Positions 31,649 to 44,800 of a stretch of DNA of 64,000 nucleotides are shown in pieces; within the stretch, counting starts at the first letter, position 1; each line of letters opens with the position of its first letter. Position numbers and translations under genes: made by a program. The notes under the pieces were generated by a model that was not told the DNA's origin, did no database searches, and saw nothing but the letters and a program-made list of their open reading frames with translations. This DNA comes from Heliopora coerulea (lineage: Eukaryota; Cnidaria; Anthozoa; Scleralcyonacea; Helioporidae): contig JASJOG010000061.1 of the NCBI GenBank assembly GCA_030142905.1, positions 1,302,001 through 1,366,000 on the forward strand, written 5' to 3'.

Positions 31649-32826
31649 CCCTCGCCCACCGCGTGAAGCTCGGTGCGAGGGTACTAATCTCGACGTGCGT
31701 GGAGTCCTGTTACATGCGTGGTGAATAGGGAAAAAAATTTTCGCTTTGTGCATGTATGTTTCTATAACCGATGAAATAAACAAAGAAAACAAGAGAGTTT
31801 TGCATTTTTATTGCTAACCAAAAACCGGAAAATACAAAGCATACAACAAAATACGACAAGCAAACCTTCTGCAAGTTTTGTCGAAAGAAGAAGGAGTAGA
31901 AGAAAGTAAAAGACGTACTTTTTCCTACTGTAAAACTTTCGTAAAACAGAAAAATGGCGTAGCATACGAATCTTCAACTTTCACGTATTTTTAACGAAGC
32001 GTTCATCGTCACCTCAACACAAAGAGCTCAACAGTGAATTTACAGAAAGAACACGGCTTTATACTTTCAAAATTTCTTGTGAGGTGTTAAAATCCTGATG
32101 AAAGTATTATTGGTCGAGCAAGCTAAAGGTAATCATCCACAAGCCACCCGAGAAGTGAGAAAGATTGAAGCGGACAACATTTTCGCCTAAGGCTAGTATG
32201 TTCTCCAAATAGAAATAGCTTTTCAGCGTGTTTCAGCTACTCGATTCAGACGTACCTGTGACTGTGTAGCTCAAGTAAGTGATTACCAGAACGTGAAAGG
32301 TCTCGACTCATACAAATCAACATCGATTCAACTACAGCGAAGAATATCGTTTACATTCAGTCGCTTAGCAAATGTCCAGGCAACGAGAGAGTTCTCGTAA
32401 CGTCTTTGCTGATATTCATGAGAAAGAACTAAGATCAAAGCGTTGCTCCATAATGTGAACAGTTGGCCAACGCACATTCCAAAGAGCTGAGTTTTAGAAC
32501 TGTTCTTTCAAGTCATAAACTGTCCAATAATCAAGATGTCCTGCGAAAGTGAAACCAGCCGCAAGCCCCAAGAAAGCCATTTCGTTTGCCGGGTCTTAAA
32601 TCATTTACTGGCTTCAGTGTTCAAATGATGTAAACAACTTGCGAGAGATCCATACAAGGGAAAAAATTACGAGATCAAATGGATTTGCTTCGATACGGTA
32701 CCTAAGTATGGTTTGGTCAACAACATGCCAGTCCCCGAGCTTGCACACGGCATTTTTGAGTGACCAGGACTCCACGCACGTCGAGATTAGTACCCTCGCA
32801 CCGCGCTTCGCAAGGTGGGCGAGGGG
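31649..32826. repeat. 62-bp inverted pair flanking the left arm of the large palindrome
   Basis: CCCCTCGCCCACCGCGTGAA at 31649 onward and the inverse at 32764-32826 match over about 62 bp (CGCACCGCG and CTCGACGTGCGTGGAGTCCT parts). The second copy lies in the loop of the palindrome below, so the left arm together with these repeats may be a foldback unit in its own right. Confidence 0.65.
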
Positions 32827-34220
32827 ATAAACACATTCATGGATTCCGGTCACTCAAAAATGTCGTGTGCAACCTCGGGGACTGGTATGTTTTTGACCAA
32901 ACCATACTTAGCTACCGTATTGAAGCAAATCGACTTGGTCTCGTTCTTTTTTCCCTTGTATGGATCTCTCTCAAGTTGTTTACATTATTTGAACACTAAA
33001 GCCAGTAAATGATTTAAGACCGGCAAAGGAAATGGCTTTCTTGGTGCCTGCGGCTGGTTTCGCTTTTGAGGGCCACCTCAGTAACTGAACAATTTATGAG
33101 TTAAAAGAGCAGCTCTTAAAGTTAGCTCCTTAGAATATGCATTTGCCAAATGTCCACTTTTTGCAGCAACGGATTGTCTTCGTTCTTTCTGATTTATATG
33201 AACAAAAGACGTAAGGGAATTCGCTTGCTGTCAGGACGTTTGCTAAGCGACTAAGTGTATTAAAACGACATTCTGTGCTGAAGTTGAATAAATGCCGATT
33301 TGAATAAATCTTGGGACTTTTCATGTCCTGGTAACCACTTACCTGAACTATACAATCACAGGTACGTCTGAATCGAGTAGCTTTAAAATACAAGTTCTGC
33401 GAACGGAATTGTTTCGAGCAGCTTTCAAGAGTAGCTTCCCGACTTCATTCTTCCCTAAGGGAGGCTTCTTGTACCAAATATTATCGCCTGGATTTTGTTG
33501 GTGTTTATTGGTAAAGTAGAATGAAGATTGTGGTTCATTCATCTCTGTAGGACGATTACTTTTGAACATTTTGCAGCATTTAACCAGAGAGTGTTCATGG
33601 TCAATTTTTTGAGAAGTGGGATAGCACAGTCATCGTCCAGAAGAGTTGTCCAGGCCATGACAGTCTTTGGATGCTTTCTCAGCTTTCCACAGAAAGATTT
33701 CATCGCCTCAATCATGATTTTTTCCCTAGGAAATGTCGCCCGACTGAAGACGTTAGGACGTATTTTTGGCTCGAAACAAAAATGCAAGGTAAACAGCCAC
33801 CAGGTAACTTGCTGCAAAGCTACTTGTTTTTGGTCACCAAATTATCCTTCGGCAAAACAGTTGTCCGCTTCAGTCTTTCTCACTTCGAGACTGATTTGTG
33901 CATGATGACCTTTACCGCATTCGACCAGTAATGCTTTCATCAGGATTTTAAAACCTCTCAAAGAAGTTCAAAGTTGTCTTTGTGTAAATTTACCATTGAA
34001 CCCTTTGTATTGAGGTGCCACTGAATGCTTAGTTGAAAATACGCAAGAGTTCCAGGTTTGTACGCAATTTTTCTATTTTTTTGTTGTTGTTCTTTCGACA
34101 GAACTTGCACAAGGTTTGCTTGTCGTATTTTGTTTTATGTTTTGTATTTTCCGATTTTTGGTCAGCGATAAAAATGCAGAACTCATTCATGTTTTCTTTG
34201 TTTATTTCGTTGGTTTCGTA
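31760..34220. repeat. Large imperfect palindrome, arms about 1 kb
   Basis: The left arm (about 31760-32762) and right arm (about 32845-34220) are inverted copies around 32800. For example, TTGCACACGGCATTTTTGAG against CTCAAAAATGTCGTGTGCAA near the centre, and CAAAGAAAAC against GTTTTCTTTG at the outer end. The arms are diverged by many substitutions and indels. Open frames on both arms (minus 32614-32853, plus 32760-32999) share peptides such as DQTILRYRIEAN because of the inversion. No known transposon protein was recognised. Confidence 0.75.
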
Positions 34221-34321
34221 ATTCGTTTCATCTTCGTCAACAAAGTGTTGTCCCTCCGGATGAATACTTACCATAAATCTTCTTCATAGCACTTCTCATA
34301 GACATTTTTAACCAACTTTGA

Positions 34322-35715
34322 GATAATGTAGAATTTATCAGTTTTTTAAGAGAAAAAATATGAAAAAAATTTTCAGTCATGAGCTGTCGGTGATGCTAAT
34401 ATCTGACCGGTAACCTTTGAGAATGATCCAAATTTAAGACGGGAAGCCTGGCTATCTAATAAAAAATCTTTCTTCAAAGCAAAATGAGTGAAAAGTTTGA
34501 TTGGAAAACGACTCAAAATATCTCAAGATCGTAATTAATGCAGGATCTTGCTATGAGCATCCATTGATAGGCAGTAGAGTTGTCAGAATCGATCTCTTAT
34601 CATTTATTAAACCTTTAAAGGTTATTCTCACCAAACGTTTTGATTTAATAAAACAGAATAGAAATTTTAAACGTAAATATGACGACAAGCAGTTTAAATG
34701 TAAAATAATTTCCAGTTTGGATTGTTAATATTTATGGCCAAATATTGTGTTTCCTTTATTGCATTACTTCTTCCAGTTATAGCAAGGACGATTTGTCTTT
34801 TTGACAACTTTGAAAAATTATCAATGTTACTTGGATTCTCGAGAGATGTATTGGAAGGGTGGGCGATGGTTTGTTGCGTTCACGTATTTCTAGTAGATAA
34901 TGAGTGTTTAATTACAGTTAACGTCAAGGTGCCGTATACGAAGTTAACAATTGCTACGATTAACCCGTCATCCTTCATTTATTTATAAAATACTAACATG
35001 TATACTTCCAAGACGAATTCGTTGAAAAACCATATTTCTCCCTAATTAACGGAGGTTGGTCTACAAGAGCGTGTTTTGCATTGTGTTTTATATAGTTTGC
35101 ATGTACTCGATAAGTTCATCATTACTGGACTCTCCAGCTTCATAATGAGTTAAACTAGAAATACGTGCACGTAAAAAACCCTCGCCCACACTTCCAATAT
35201 ACCTCTCGAGAATCCGAGTAACATTGATAATTTTTCAAAATTGGAAGAGGGAATGGAATAAAAAAAAAAAAACACAACATTTGGCCACAAATGTTAGCAA
35301 CCGAAACTGGAAGTTATTTTATATTTAAACTGCTTGTCGTCATATTTAAGTTTAAAATTTCGATTCTGTTTTATTAAAACAAAACGTTTGGTAATAATAA
35401 CCTTCAACGGTTTAATAAATAATAAGAAATCCATTCTGCTAATTCTACTGCTAAATAATGGATGTTCGTATGAAGATCCTGTATTAGTTAGGATCTTGAG
35501 GTATTTCGAGTTGTATTCCATTCATACTTTTTACTCATTTTGTTCTTATGCAATATTTTTTTATTAGATGGCCAGGCTTTCCTTCTTAAATTGGAGCATG
35601 CTCAAAGGTTACCGGTAGGATACCAGCATTACGAACAGCTAATGATTGAAAAAAAAAAAAAAATTTTGACATTTTTTGTCTTAAAAAACTGACAAATCCA
35701 ACATTATGTTCTTTT
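34322..35715. repeat. Second large imperfect palindrome, adjacent
   Basis: The arms at about 34322-34910 and 35140-35715 are inverted copies around 35020. Frames plus 34501-34728 and minus 35294-35521 are homologous over 75 codons (IKPLKVILTKRFDLIKQNRN against IKPLKVIITKRFVLIKQNRN). Shared GGGCGA/TCGCCC and CTCGAGAG motifs sit near the loop. I recognise no family. The peptide similarity is a consequence of the inversion, though both frames remain open. Confidence 0.75.
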
Positions 35716-35848
35716 TTACGCTCTCAACCTTTAACATCATTGATTAGTACTAAAAATAATAGATAACATATTGAGACTTGCAGATTGGCAGTACATATGT
35801 CTACCATCAAACGAACCAGTACATAAATGTAACCTCGCTCACCATCTG

Positions 35849-35945
35849 AGTCAATGTAGCTCAATGGTTAGAGCATCTCACCGGCGATCAGAAAGTTACG
35901 GGGTTCGATTATCGTCAGGGACTCAGAAAGTTTTTCTGAGTAGAA
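35849..35945 (+). repeat. tRNA-derived SINE
   Basis: TGTAGCTCAATGGTTAGAGC is a good A-box and D-arm; GGGGTTCGATTATCG carries the B-box. Then CTCAGAAAGTTTTTCTGAGT forms a hairpin, the same design as CTCAGAAATCATTTTCTGAG in the SINE dimers at 12814 and 16687. The anticodon arm is poorly paired, so it is a SINE and not a tRNA gene. Confidence 0.75.
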
Positions 35946-36008
35946 TAGCTTGAGAACGTAAAAAAACAATTTGTAAGCGAAAATTTAAAACTTGATAGAA
36001 CTTGGTCG

Positions 36009-36387
36009 CAGCCTGAGGGGGACAAAAAATTGTTTACTTTTGAAGATTCAACGATAATATGGAGAAAGAATAAGAACTTGTTATCTTTCGATGGAGAAAA
36101 GGTGAGTGATGTTATTAAAGATTTATGTCAACTGATATGTACGGATAATTCAGAAGTGCCTACTTCAGACTATCGGCAATCAAGCAAATCGTCTGATATC
36201 AGTGCGGACATCGAGAGCCTTAAACTTGGTCAGCAGGTAAATGGCGAAGCCATTCAAACATTATCGGACTCTATTTTATATATGACGTCCGTAATCTCTC
36301 AACTCCAAGTTTTTCTGGAAAAGAATAAAAAAGATTTGGGCGATGCAACTTTAGTAAAGCCAACAATAATGAACGAGCACATTGAAT
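36009..36387 (+). CDS. Unrecognised open frame, coiled-coil-like, possible exon
   Basis: The frame is open from before 36009 and reads LFTFEDSTIIWRKNKNLLSF, DGEKVSDVIKDLCQLI, then a polar stretch with ISADIESLKLGQQVNGEAIQ and ISQLQVFLEKNKKDLGD, consistent with a short coiled coil at its C-terminal half. There is no ATG near the start, only TTG at 36030, so it is likely an exon or a fragment. It runs into the CAGGGGCC-ended element at 36388. It lies just upstream of the first TGCD-family copy on the same strand and could have belonged to it, but I have no direct evidence. Confidence 0.35.
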
Positions 36388-37227
36388 CAGGGGCCGCGGA
36401 GGCAGGGGGGCTGGGGGGGCTGGGGGGGCTTTAGCCCCCCACTTTTTTGAAAAGAAATGAAATATTTCAGTATCGCTTTGAAAAACGCCTTAACCATGGT
36501 GAATAGTTATACAAGACAGTTCTGAAAAGAACTAGAAGAACCAACGCACACAGAGAAAGTAAATACTAAAAAGAAGCGCTAGGCATTTCGGCAGACCACT
36601 CTTCAGGTGCAAACGTCTGCTAACTGTTGAGAAATGAGTTATCAGCTTATATTTATACCTGATGTAAAGGAAATGATGTCTTCCCACGTAGGAGAGATTA
36701 AACATCAAAATAACGCAAATATATATGGATTCCATAATCTTTACAAAGAATGCTGAGCGTCGCTTTGCCAGGATGCTAAATTTGGAGTGTGATTAGTTAT
36801 TGGCACATCTGTTTGACAAATGTCGACCGATTGCCGAGCTACAATTAATCGTTTGAGCGCAGGTACATTGCCTTTTTGGTTGATTTCTTAATGGTACGTT
36901 CTGGTTTCGTATAACACTTGGCACATGTTGCTTGCAATTGATCCTTTCACTTAACCGTTGAGTTGTTCTACCTACATAGCAAGAACCACACTGGCATTTT
37001 AGTTTATGATTTTAAAAATGCCGGATAAACATATCCCATATTTGAGTGACCAGATGATAGTAAATGAGTTGTTCCTGTTAATATAACCAATGTTTTGTGA
37101 TTTCTGAGTAATCATTAAAATAAGAAGTGTTCACAACCGTCTCAGAAATATTGAATATAACTTTTTCAGAGGGTCATGTTATCGCCCCCAGTCAGCCCCC
37201 CCTCAAAATATCGTTCCGCGGCCCCTG
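36388..37227. mobile_element. CAGGGGCC-ended element (hAT-like), 840 bp
   Basis: Left end CAGGGGCCGCGGAGGCAGGG, right end reverse complemented CAGGGGCCGCGGAACGATAT; about 13 bp identical, with G-rich subterminal runs on both sides. The CAGGGG start is typical for hAT. The flanks CATTGAAT and CAAGAAGC do not form a convincing 8-bp duplication. It encloses a minus-strand Penelope-like GIY-YIG fragment. It lies between the unassigned frame at 36009-36387 and the first TGCD-family copy. Confidence 0.6.
36540..37020 (-). pseudogene. Penelope-like GIY-YIG endonuclease fragment
   Basis: On the minus strand from 37006 the reading KLKCQCGSCYVGRTTQRLSE, then RI, QHVPSVIR and later SSAIGRHL shows the C-x-C-G-x-C-Y-V-G-R-T start of a GIY-YIG nuclease with its downstream Q-H-V-P and S-A-I/V-x-x-H-L parts, as in Penelope-like retroelements. 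The frame is degraded further on. Still on the minus strand, CTGAAGAGTGGTCTGCCGAA ATGCC at about 36575-36607 resembles a weak hammerhead-like terminal core located after the coding part, where such elements carry it. It is enclosed in the CAGGGGCC-ended element. Confidence 0.6.
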
Positions 37228-38846
37228 CAAGAAGCTATGATAGCGTTTTTCAGAAGAGACTTCTAAGTTCTGAAGTTCCTTTTCATGATCCATTCAAGAA
37301 TTGAAGCTGGCTAATTTTACATCATTAACACTCTCCAAAGTCAAGATCTCTGGCAGGGACGTCATGATAAAGGCAGATAGGAATCTATTTTGTCGCCTTC
37401 TGGTAGTTGCCCAGAAAAGATCTATGGATCTTCGCAAGGTTTTTGAGTACCTGCTTGGACCTCTACTCTGGTCTCTCATATCTGCCGACGGCTCACTGGG
37501 TAAGATTAATAAATCAAAGCTAATAAATTCTCTAACAAAGGACATGAAGATGTTCGGTAGAAAATGTTCCACCCACGTCAGCGATAATAGTCGACGGAAT
37601 GGCTGTACTTCAATCTCTGAAGCAAGTTCCCGAGACATTTAAAGAACTGGCATTCGCTGTTTTTCAGCCTTGCAAGAAGAATCGACTTCGTCACGGATCG
37701 ATATCCTGAAATATTTGTAAAACATCTCGAGAGAAAGAAGCTAGCAAACGAAAGAGTTGTCAAAGTTAAGATCACGGAAAGTACCCTAAACAGTGGAAGA
37801 AATACCTGAACAGCGACGAGAACAAAAGCGAATTATTGCGATGTCTTTTGAAAGAATGGTCACATAACAGATACAGGCATCTCATTGACAATCGCCACTT
37901 ATTCTTTGCTCTTGAGATGAAGCGCTTCTGTGTTTTCGTTGTTGATAAAAACGTTTTGTGTAAGGAGATCTCAGCACTAAGCAGCAACCATGAAGATTCC
38001 CACACAAAGTTACTTCTTCATGCGAAACATGCGGCAGAAAATGGCGAAAGCACCATTATAATCAAGTCTCAAGATAAGAATGTAGCAATCCTTGCTTGTC
38101 ATTTTAACAACCAAATTCCAGCATGCCTTCTTATCATGAGGAAAGTAAAGACCAGAGTGGTATATCTCGATGTCTCAGCAATATCAGATGCGGCTGGTCC
38201 TCAGCTTTGTGATGCTCTACCAGGTTTGCATGCATTCACTGGTTGTGACCCTGTTAGCTCGTTTTCAGGCAATGCGAAGAAGGCTTCACTAAAGCAGTGC
38301 AGAACAAAAACGAAGCAGCTTGTGAAACCATGACAATGCTGGGAGATCATTCAACACAGATGATGTTCTCTTTTCTCAGTGTGAAAAGTTTGTTTGTCAC
38401 ATGTATGGTTACTCTGAAGTATCTACAGTCAACAACTGTCGCTACCGAATGTTTGCTAGCAAACAAATACAGTCACACTGTCTTCCGTCTTACCAAGATG
38501 TATTAAAACAACATACAATGCGAGCAAACCATCAAACTGCTCTCTGGCGGTGTGCTTTGGTTGCCAATTCCGATGTTCCATCACCTGAGGGACGTAGGAG
38601 GATTAACAAGGAAGGTCACATTGAGTTACATTGGATGTCACTTCCTTCTGCACCAGCTGCACTTTTAGAAATGGTTATGTGTGCGTGTACTGGTAATTGT
38701 TCAACTGGCCACTGCATGTGTAATAGAAATAGCTTATCATGTACCGATGCTTGCCAGTGCAGTGACCAGTGAGAAGACTGGTGAAAATGATGATGATTTT
38801 GATGATGATGATGAAGAAGATGATGAAGACGAATGACTATTCTATT
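37228..38846 (+). pseudogene. TGCD/Cys-rich family member, copy 1 (uncharacterised)
   Basis: Segments in shifting frames form one former protein: KLANFTSLTLSKVKISGRDV and SMDLRKVFEYLLGPLLWSLI (37300-37500), LARRIDFVTDRYPEIF (37665-37710), then the frame 37836-38333 with LLLHAKHAAENGESTIIIKS, NVAILACHF and LPGLHAFTGCDPVSSFSGNA. This is followed by 38401-38772, ending in a Cys-rich tail CTGNCSTGHCMCNR, and then an acidic D/E tail up to 38836-38838. Acidic residues in the H-x-D-T-K-L-L-L-H, x-D-x-x-V and G-C-D motifs suggest a PIN/FEN-like nuclease fold, but that is inference. Several frameshifts and stops make this a pseudogene. Copy 2 is at 45461-48124. Confidence 0.65.
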
Positions 38847-38849
38847 CTT

Positions 38850-41800
38850 TTCTTACTTTTAATCAAAATATTCTGATTGATTTTAAAAGGTATTTTACAT
38901 GGACAACGTTTCCCCTACTTTATAAGATGACATAAATCGTCTTTTTTTTATTTTTCTATATGAAAAAGAACCCAGTAAGTAATCAATCCTGCAAATGAGT
39001 GTTTATTAATTACAAATATATGTTTAACTGCGTCTTATAAAAATAATTTTCAGCCTTTAGCAAGAAAGCTGGAAGGAACTAAAACCGGAGGTGGCTTTTC
39101 TTTCTACTTCCGGTTAGGCCGAAATGTATAGAAAGTGGCTTTTTGTGTATTTAATCGTGAAATACTTGTAATTTTGTTTTGTAAACCACCTTTACAAGGC
39201 CAGACAAAGGTGTGTGTGATAAAAAAAGATGATGTTCAATGAAGTTTGAAAGTGTGCATAAAATCTTTTGTCTTCCATTAAAGTTCCAATGTTGGTCAAT
39301 GAACAAGAAAGGCTAATAAATACAAAACTCTGTGTATTTTTTTATATTATTTCATATGTAGTTAATATTATAGTACATGATATACAAATTTAAATAGTTT
39401 ATTTTCAATGTTTTTACATAGAAAACTGAAAATCAGCAAGAAAATGAAGAAGAATGAAGTTATACTGCAAAGGAGTATGGGATGTTTAGGCCAGGTTACC
39501 AAACAGTGTGGATATTTTTTTCCAGCGGTAACATACAAATTCGTAATCGGCAAGCTTCCAGATTTAAAATGATACAAAGAAAGCTTGGCCACCTATGGAG
39601 TGCAGCCAACTTGCGAAATTCCGGGTTTGGCTTCCAGTCTAATACGCTTTGTTATGCTATGACAATAAAGGGTCGTTAATTATTCACAAATGTTGAGGTG
39701 AACATAGTGGTGGATATTTGTCAGATGATTAATATCATGCCCAGCAAGTAACTTCTAAAATAACCAAAAAAGAATAAAAGAAAGGCTTTTCCAAAGAAGT
39801 TATTTACATGCGTTATGTCACTATGTACGTAACATGATTGTTACAGAATTAAGTATCCCACACTTTTACAAAATTATGTGGGACTGAAGGCTAAAGACAT
39901 GATAACTCAAAGTAAAGATGAATAGGAAATCGTAAAAGCAACAGGGCAGAAAAAAGGTAAACGAAGACAAAAAGTGAGATAGCAACTAATGGCCTTAATC
40001 TGGACTGCTGTTACATAATTAAATTGTTTATGGTCAAATGTTTTTAAAACCGATAGTAAATTATTTTTTTAAATACTTTTCCCGTTATTGGAATGATTGA
40101 TACAGTGCAATAGTTGTTGAGATCAGGTTATCATCCAGACGTCGAAAGAAGCTTCTAGCTCGTAAATGAAAGCTCGCTAGATTGTAATACTCTCTTATGA
40201 CTCTCAGTTGAACTGGAAACTTAAGCTCGTCGCAGCTTTGGGAAGAATTTAAACCCCTCGAATCCCCCCGGCCACTCCCCATGGCTACGCCACTCCCCGT
40301 GTGATATTTTTTCCAAGTCACACTCAAAATGATCCTGTTACCATTACAAATACTTAACAGGGTAATTTTTGTACATTATTATTGAGCAGTTTATATGACA
40401 TTTTGACCGATAACATCTGTATATAACAAAATCTTACGATCTATTAAAACATGGAACCCTGAAAAACACCAAATTCCACCTTCACACAAAAAGTCCACTT
40501 CCCTCATTTAGTTCTTTAGATTCACACTGTTAAATCCAAATCTCGGTTTCTTGTAACATAATGTTAGATCTAGTTTATAAAGTGCTCTTGGTCCACTAAA
40601 TCAAAGTTCTTCTCTAAATTGATCAATACAAATTCTGTTATCGGCATACGTTCACCTATGTGCTCTAGGATATAGTCATTCACAAAGTCGAAACACTAGA
40701 TAAGACAATGTAAGTATTCCTGAGGAACAAATAAAGCAACCGTAAACACAAGCACAAGGTATGAACGCCATAACCAGTGCAAGCATAAGAGCAATACAAA
40801 AGAAAAACAAAGATTCTTTAGTCTTGTGTTTGTACTTCCGCTTGCATCACTAGAGTGAACAAGGCTTTAAGGCCACAATGTGGCATGCTAATGTTCATGC
40901 AGTCTTATGCAATTAACTTTTTTTAGCACAAACCTTACTTGTTATTGGCTCACCAATGTAGCAATACCTCCTGGAGAGTGACGTCATGATTTCGTGCGCA
41001 GCAGAACGTACAATGGTACGCGATAATAAACTATATATTATGGATATTTAAACTAATTAAAGAAATGCTAAATGTTTGAAACCTGCCACGCAAGTCATGG
41101 ATATTTCAGAATCTCGTCATGTATCATTTTACTTGTTCAACCTTAATGTTGCAATGACAAATAATTAATTGAAAATGAAAACCAGTACTTCTTTCAGTCG
41201 CTTCTTTTGTCTATTCAGAACTTATTCGTAAGATTCACATGCGTTTCATTGCATCGACGAAAACAAGACACTTCACAACAGGAATCAGAATGTGTCGAAT
41301 AAGATAAGTGCATGCCTAATTTGAAATTTCTAAACGCACTAATCCCTTAGCTATCACTATTTTTGATCTCACTTGAAAAAAGTTTGTCAATTGAGCTCTG
41401 TCCATTAAGTTGACCATGATTTACATTGTACGATTATGCAACAAAATCGGTTTTCCTAAATGTTTTACTGCAGCATTTATATCACAAATATGCCAGATTT
41501 GTAAACATCTAGCATGGTATTATAATTCTGACATAGCACTGGTATGTCTCGATATACCATTGGTATGTAAACTCCACTCGAAATCCTCCTGTACTGGATT
41601 TAACGTCGGAACGTTGAACGCGACCAGTGAAGTTGCTTGTAAATTTATAGATTTATACCACAACTTGGGTCGCATTTAGTAACCTTAAATATTTAATCAA
41701 AAACATCCAAAGCGTGTTCAAATTTCCCCGAGACAAGGATTTTGAGTTATATCCTTGTGATAATCCCTAAGTAGAAGACAAATAAGATTTAAATATCTTA

Positions 41801-44800
41801 CCTCAATGCCGATAAAATCTAATGAAATGAAATAATACTTCCTTCGAACGTGATCGTAACTTGCAATCTTGACGGATCTTCTTACAAGCTAATAAATTTC
41901 TCACACTGGTTTCTTTTCAATATTTTAAAATTACTTTGGCTTATTAACTCCAGGTTGACTAATGGCATGACCCATTCCATTTTCCTGTTTGATACATTGA
42001 TAGATTGGGCAAGAATTAATTTTCCATTGGCTATTGTCAAGGGTGATGCTCCCCTCCCCATTTCCTGAACCAACAAAGCGCAAAAGTAGATTAAAGAGGA
42101 AGTGAGAGACAAGCTACTTACTTTTGCATGTATCCTGACCAACCTATGGTTAATGGAGACAGCCGGTTTTGCTCCGGATTTTTACTTAAAAAACTTAGTT
42201 GAGCAAAACAAAGTAGGAAATTGACTACAAATGACGTTATGATATAACAATCAGGGGAAATTTCAATGTATCTTATGGAATATATAATTAACAAATTAAA
42301 CAGATTTTGTTTTGTCTAAGTGAGGTCACAACGTAGTAAAAAACAAAAGTGATTTACGAGATCAAGTCGAGCTGGTCATTGATGTTTTTATCATGTTGTG
42401 ACGTCTTCTGTGAATCTGTATAAAAACGTGGTTTGCATATGTCTAATTATAACGGTAGCCGACTTGGTCGTTCCATGGCTGGTCTTCAGGTCATGTTAGT
42501 GCTTTTGACGCAAGATTGGGTATTACTGATTCAGGGTGCAATATTTGATAGAATAGGTGATTTTCAACTATTTGAAAAACTGTTACGTCGCAAAAGTATG
42601 AGGAAAATTTGCTCGTGTGCTGCTCTTGAAAAGAGAACGTGACAGCTCAAGAATAGTGTACTAGAATAAATCGCAGCAAATCTACGAGTTAGATTTTTAG
42701 CGAGAATTTAGATATTGTCATTTATACAACCTCCATACAAATTGCATCTTAACGCGTATTAGCGGTACGACATTTAAGCCTATTAAAAATGAATACAAAT
42801 CCCTTCCAATTTTTATTTATTCATTTATTTTATCTCAAGGCCTGTTTGCCAGCTTTTCAGGGCCAAAACAGGTCGCTTCGAGTAGCCACCACTGTCAATT
42901 TAAGTTAGACATCCGTCTGAAAAGAAGACCTGAGATTCTTGTTTCTAATGTTGAAGCTTTTCTTTTATAATAAACGGATAAATTTAGGAGAAGTGAACAT
43001 TACCCTGGACGATGGCTTTCGGAGGAGTATTACCCAATTGTCAACCTCTACATGCATGCAAATACCCCACAGCGAATGTCGTAAATCATGGGGTGAATGA
43101 CTATTTCTATCATCTCTTCTACTTTCGAATTTGAGAATTTTGAAGGGACTTAAGAGTATCTAATATAATATTCTTATATAATCATTCAAATATATTTGCC
43201 TTACCTTGTTTTCTGTTGGTTACTTCGTTTGTAATTACACATCAGCCAGCTACAATCTACGTCTGTGTGGTTGTCTTTCCGGCGCTATCGCAGTCGACTC
43301 TTTCGAAAACGGTCTTTGCTATCCTAAATTTGTCGCCTTCCCCAAGTGTACCTTCCGCATCCTAACTCCGTTAAGTTACATCAACAAAATATACGGTCAA
43401 AATCTTTTACCTTCTTTTTTCCCATGACTTAAATTCAACGACGGATTATCCGGGTCGCCTAACCCACACCAAAACTGTAAACCTATCAGTCTCAGTAGTC
43501 GGGTTACCGCCTCATAATATGATCCACTATACTCTAATTTTTGACTATACGATAGCTCTAAGAAAATCGAACATTGCAGCGTAAAAAAAGGGTTGAATGC
43601 AAAGAAAATAAAAAAACCCCCTCTATTTCACCACGGATTCGAGCCCTCTTGCTATCAATCAGAAGTGGTTGCATTAACGACTACACCCGACTTGCAGGAT
43701 GTTTCTTCACAGACAACAAGAAAAAAACGCTCTTGCGGGGTTTTCATTCATTATGTCAGTTCTTGACCCATTAAATATTGCATTTGTCTGCCTTTTAACA
43801 AGGTAGTAGTTTGACATAGCAGATTAACCTAAAGTTCATCAAAACACAAAAAATGTGCACATTATTTGGCATTGTTTAATTCTGTCCTTATGGTCTCACA
43901 CCAATGCTAGGTCGCCTACGCGTAGAACCCTTAAATTCGTACCATGTAAGCATTACTTATTTATGAACTCAAGCAGTAATTTTTTAAGAAACATTCTCAC
44001 AGCTTTTTTACATTGCTTTACGGCCATGCCCGCAGCGTGCAGAACATATTGCACGCCAGGATGGCCAATGGATTTTGAGGAAGAACTTCCGACTGGTCAC
44101 GCTGAAGATGCATCGAAGTTACATTTGAAAATTGGTACAAAAAAGTGGTTAAGGGCTGCTTTATAAATCATCCATCTGTGTTATTCAATAAGGAAACAAC
44201 ATCACTTATAGCCCAATGGCGGAACAACGGAAAAACACAGTTCACGTTATCATCGTATACTGGAAGAATGTTAAGAAATATTAAATAATTTACATATTAT
44301 CCAGGTACATCTTTCTCTCATCGTGTGATGTATTACATCGTCTAAAGACAACACGATTGCCTGATAATGCCGGATGAAGGAGAAGTCTGGTTATTATTTT
44401 GACTATGTTTTGGACGCTGTCATTTCTGAAGCAAACATCGTTGAAGGGTTTGTGAATAATTCACAAGCCAAAAGGTGGCACGTCAGTGGACTCGAACTTT
44501 TTAGTAGAGCGGATTGTGCACTTTAGGGTTACAAGCACCATATTTCGTAAAAATAATGATTTTGTCAAAGCGATGAATGTCTGATATGGAGCCATCGCAT
44601 ATTTTGCTGGCGAACCGAGTTAATGGACGCTATTAAGACGGCCTCCACCTTTAACGGAAGTGAAATGCGCCCTCATCACAACTAGTTGAAATATTTGCAG
44701 TTAATTCAAAATGTGTTAAGAAAACGTTATTTTTATAACGACAGATTTGATTTATTGAAGAAATACTGCAAGTAACTGACGTTTTTGGATGTTTTGTGCT

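Noticed and set aside
32614..32999. Two similar peptides on opposite strands, taken at first as a duplicated gene
   Set aside because: They are the two arms of a palindrome; no start, splice or family evidence.
34501..35521. Pair of homologous 75-codon frames
   Set aside because: Explained by the inverted repeat; kept only as a palindrome observation.
35849..35945. Candidate tRNA gene
   Set aside because: A- and B-boxes are good but the acceptor and anticodon stems do not pair; a SINE with a downstream hairpin explains it better.
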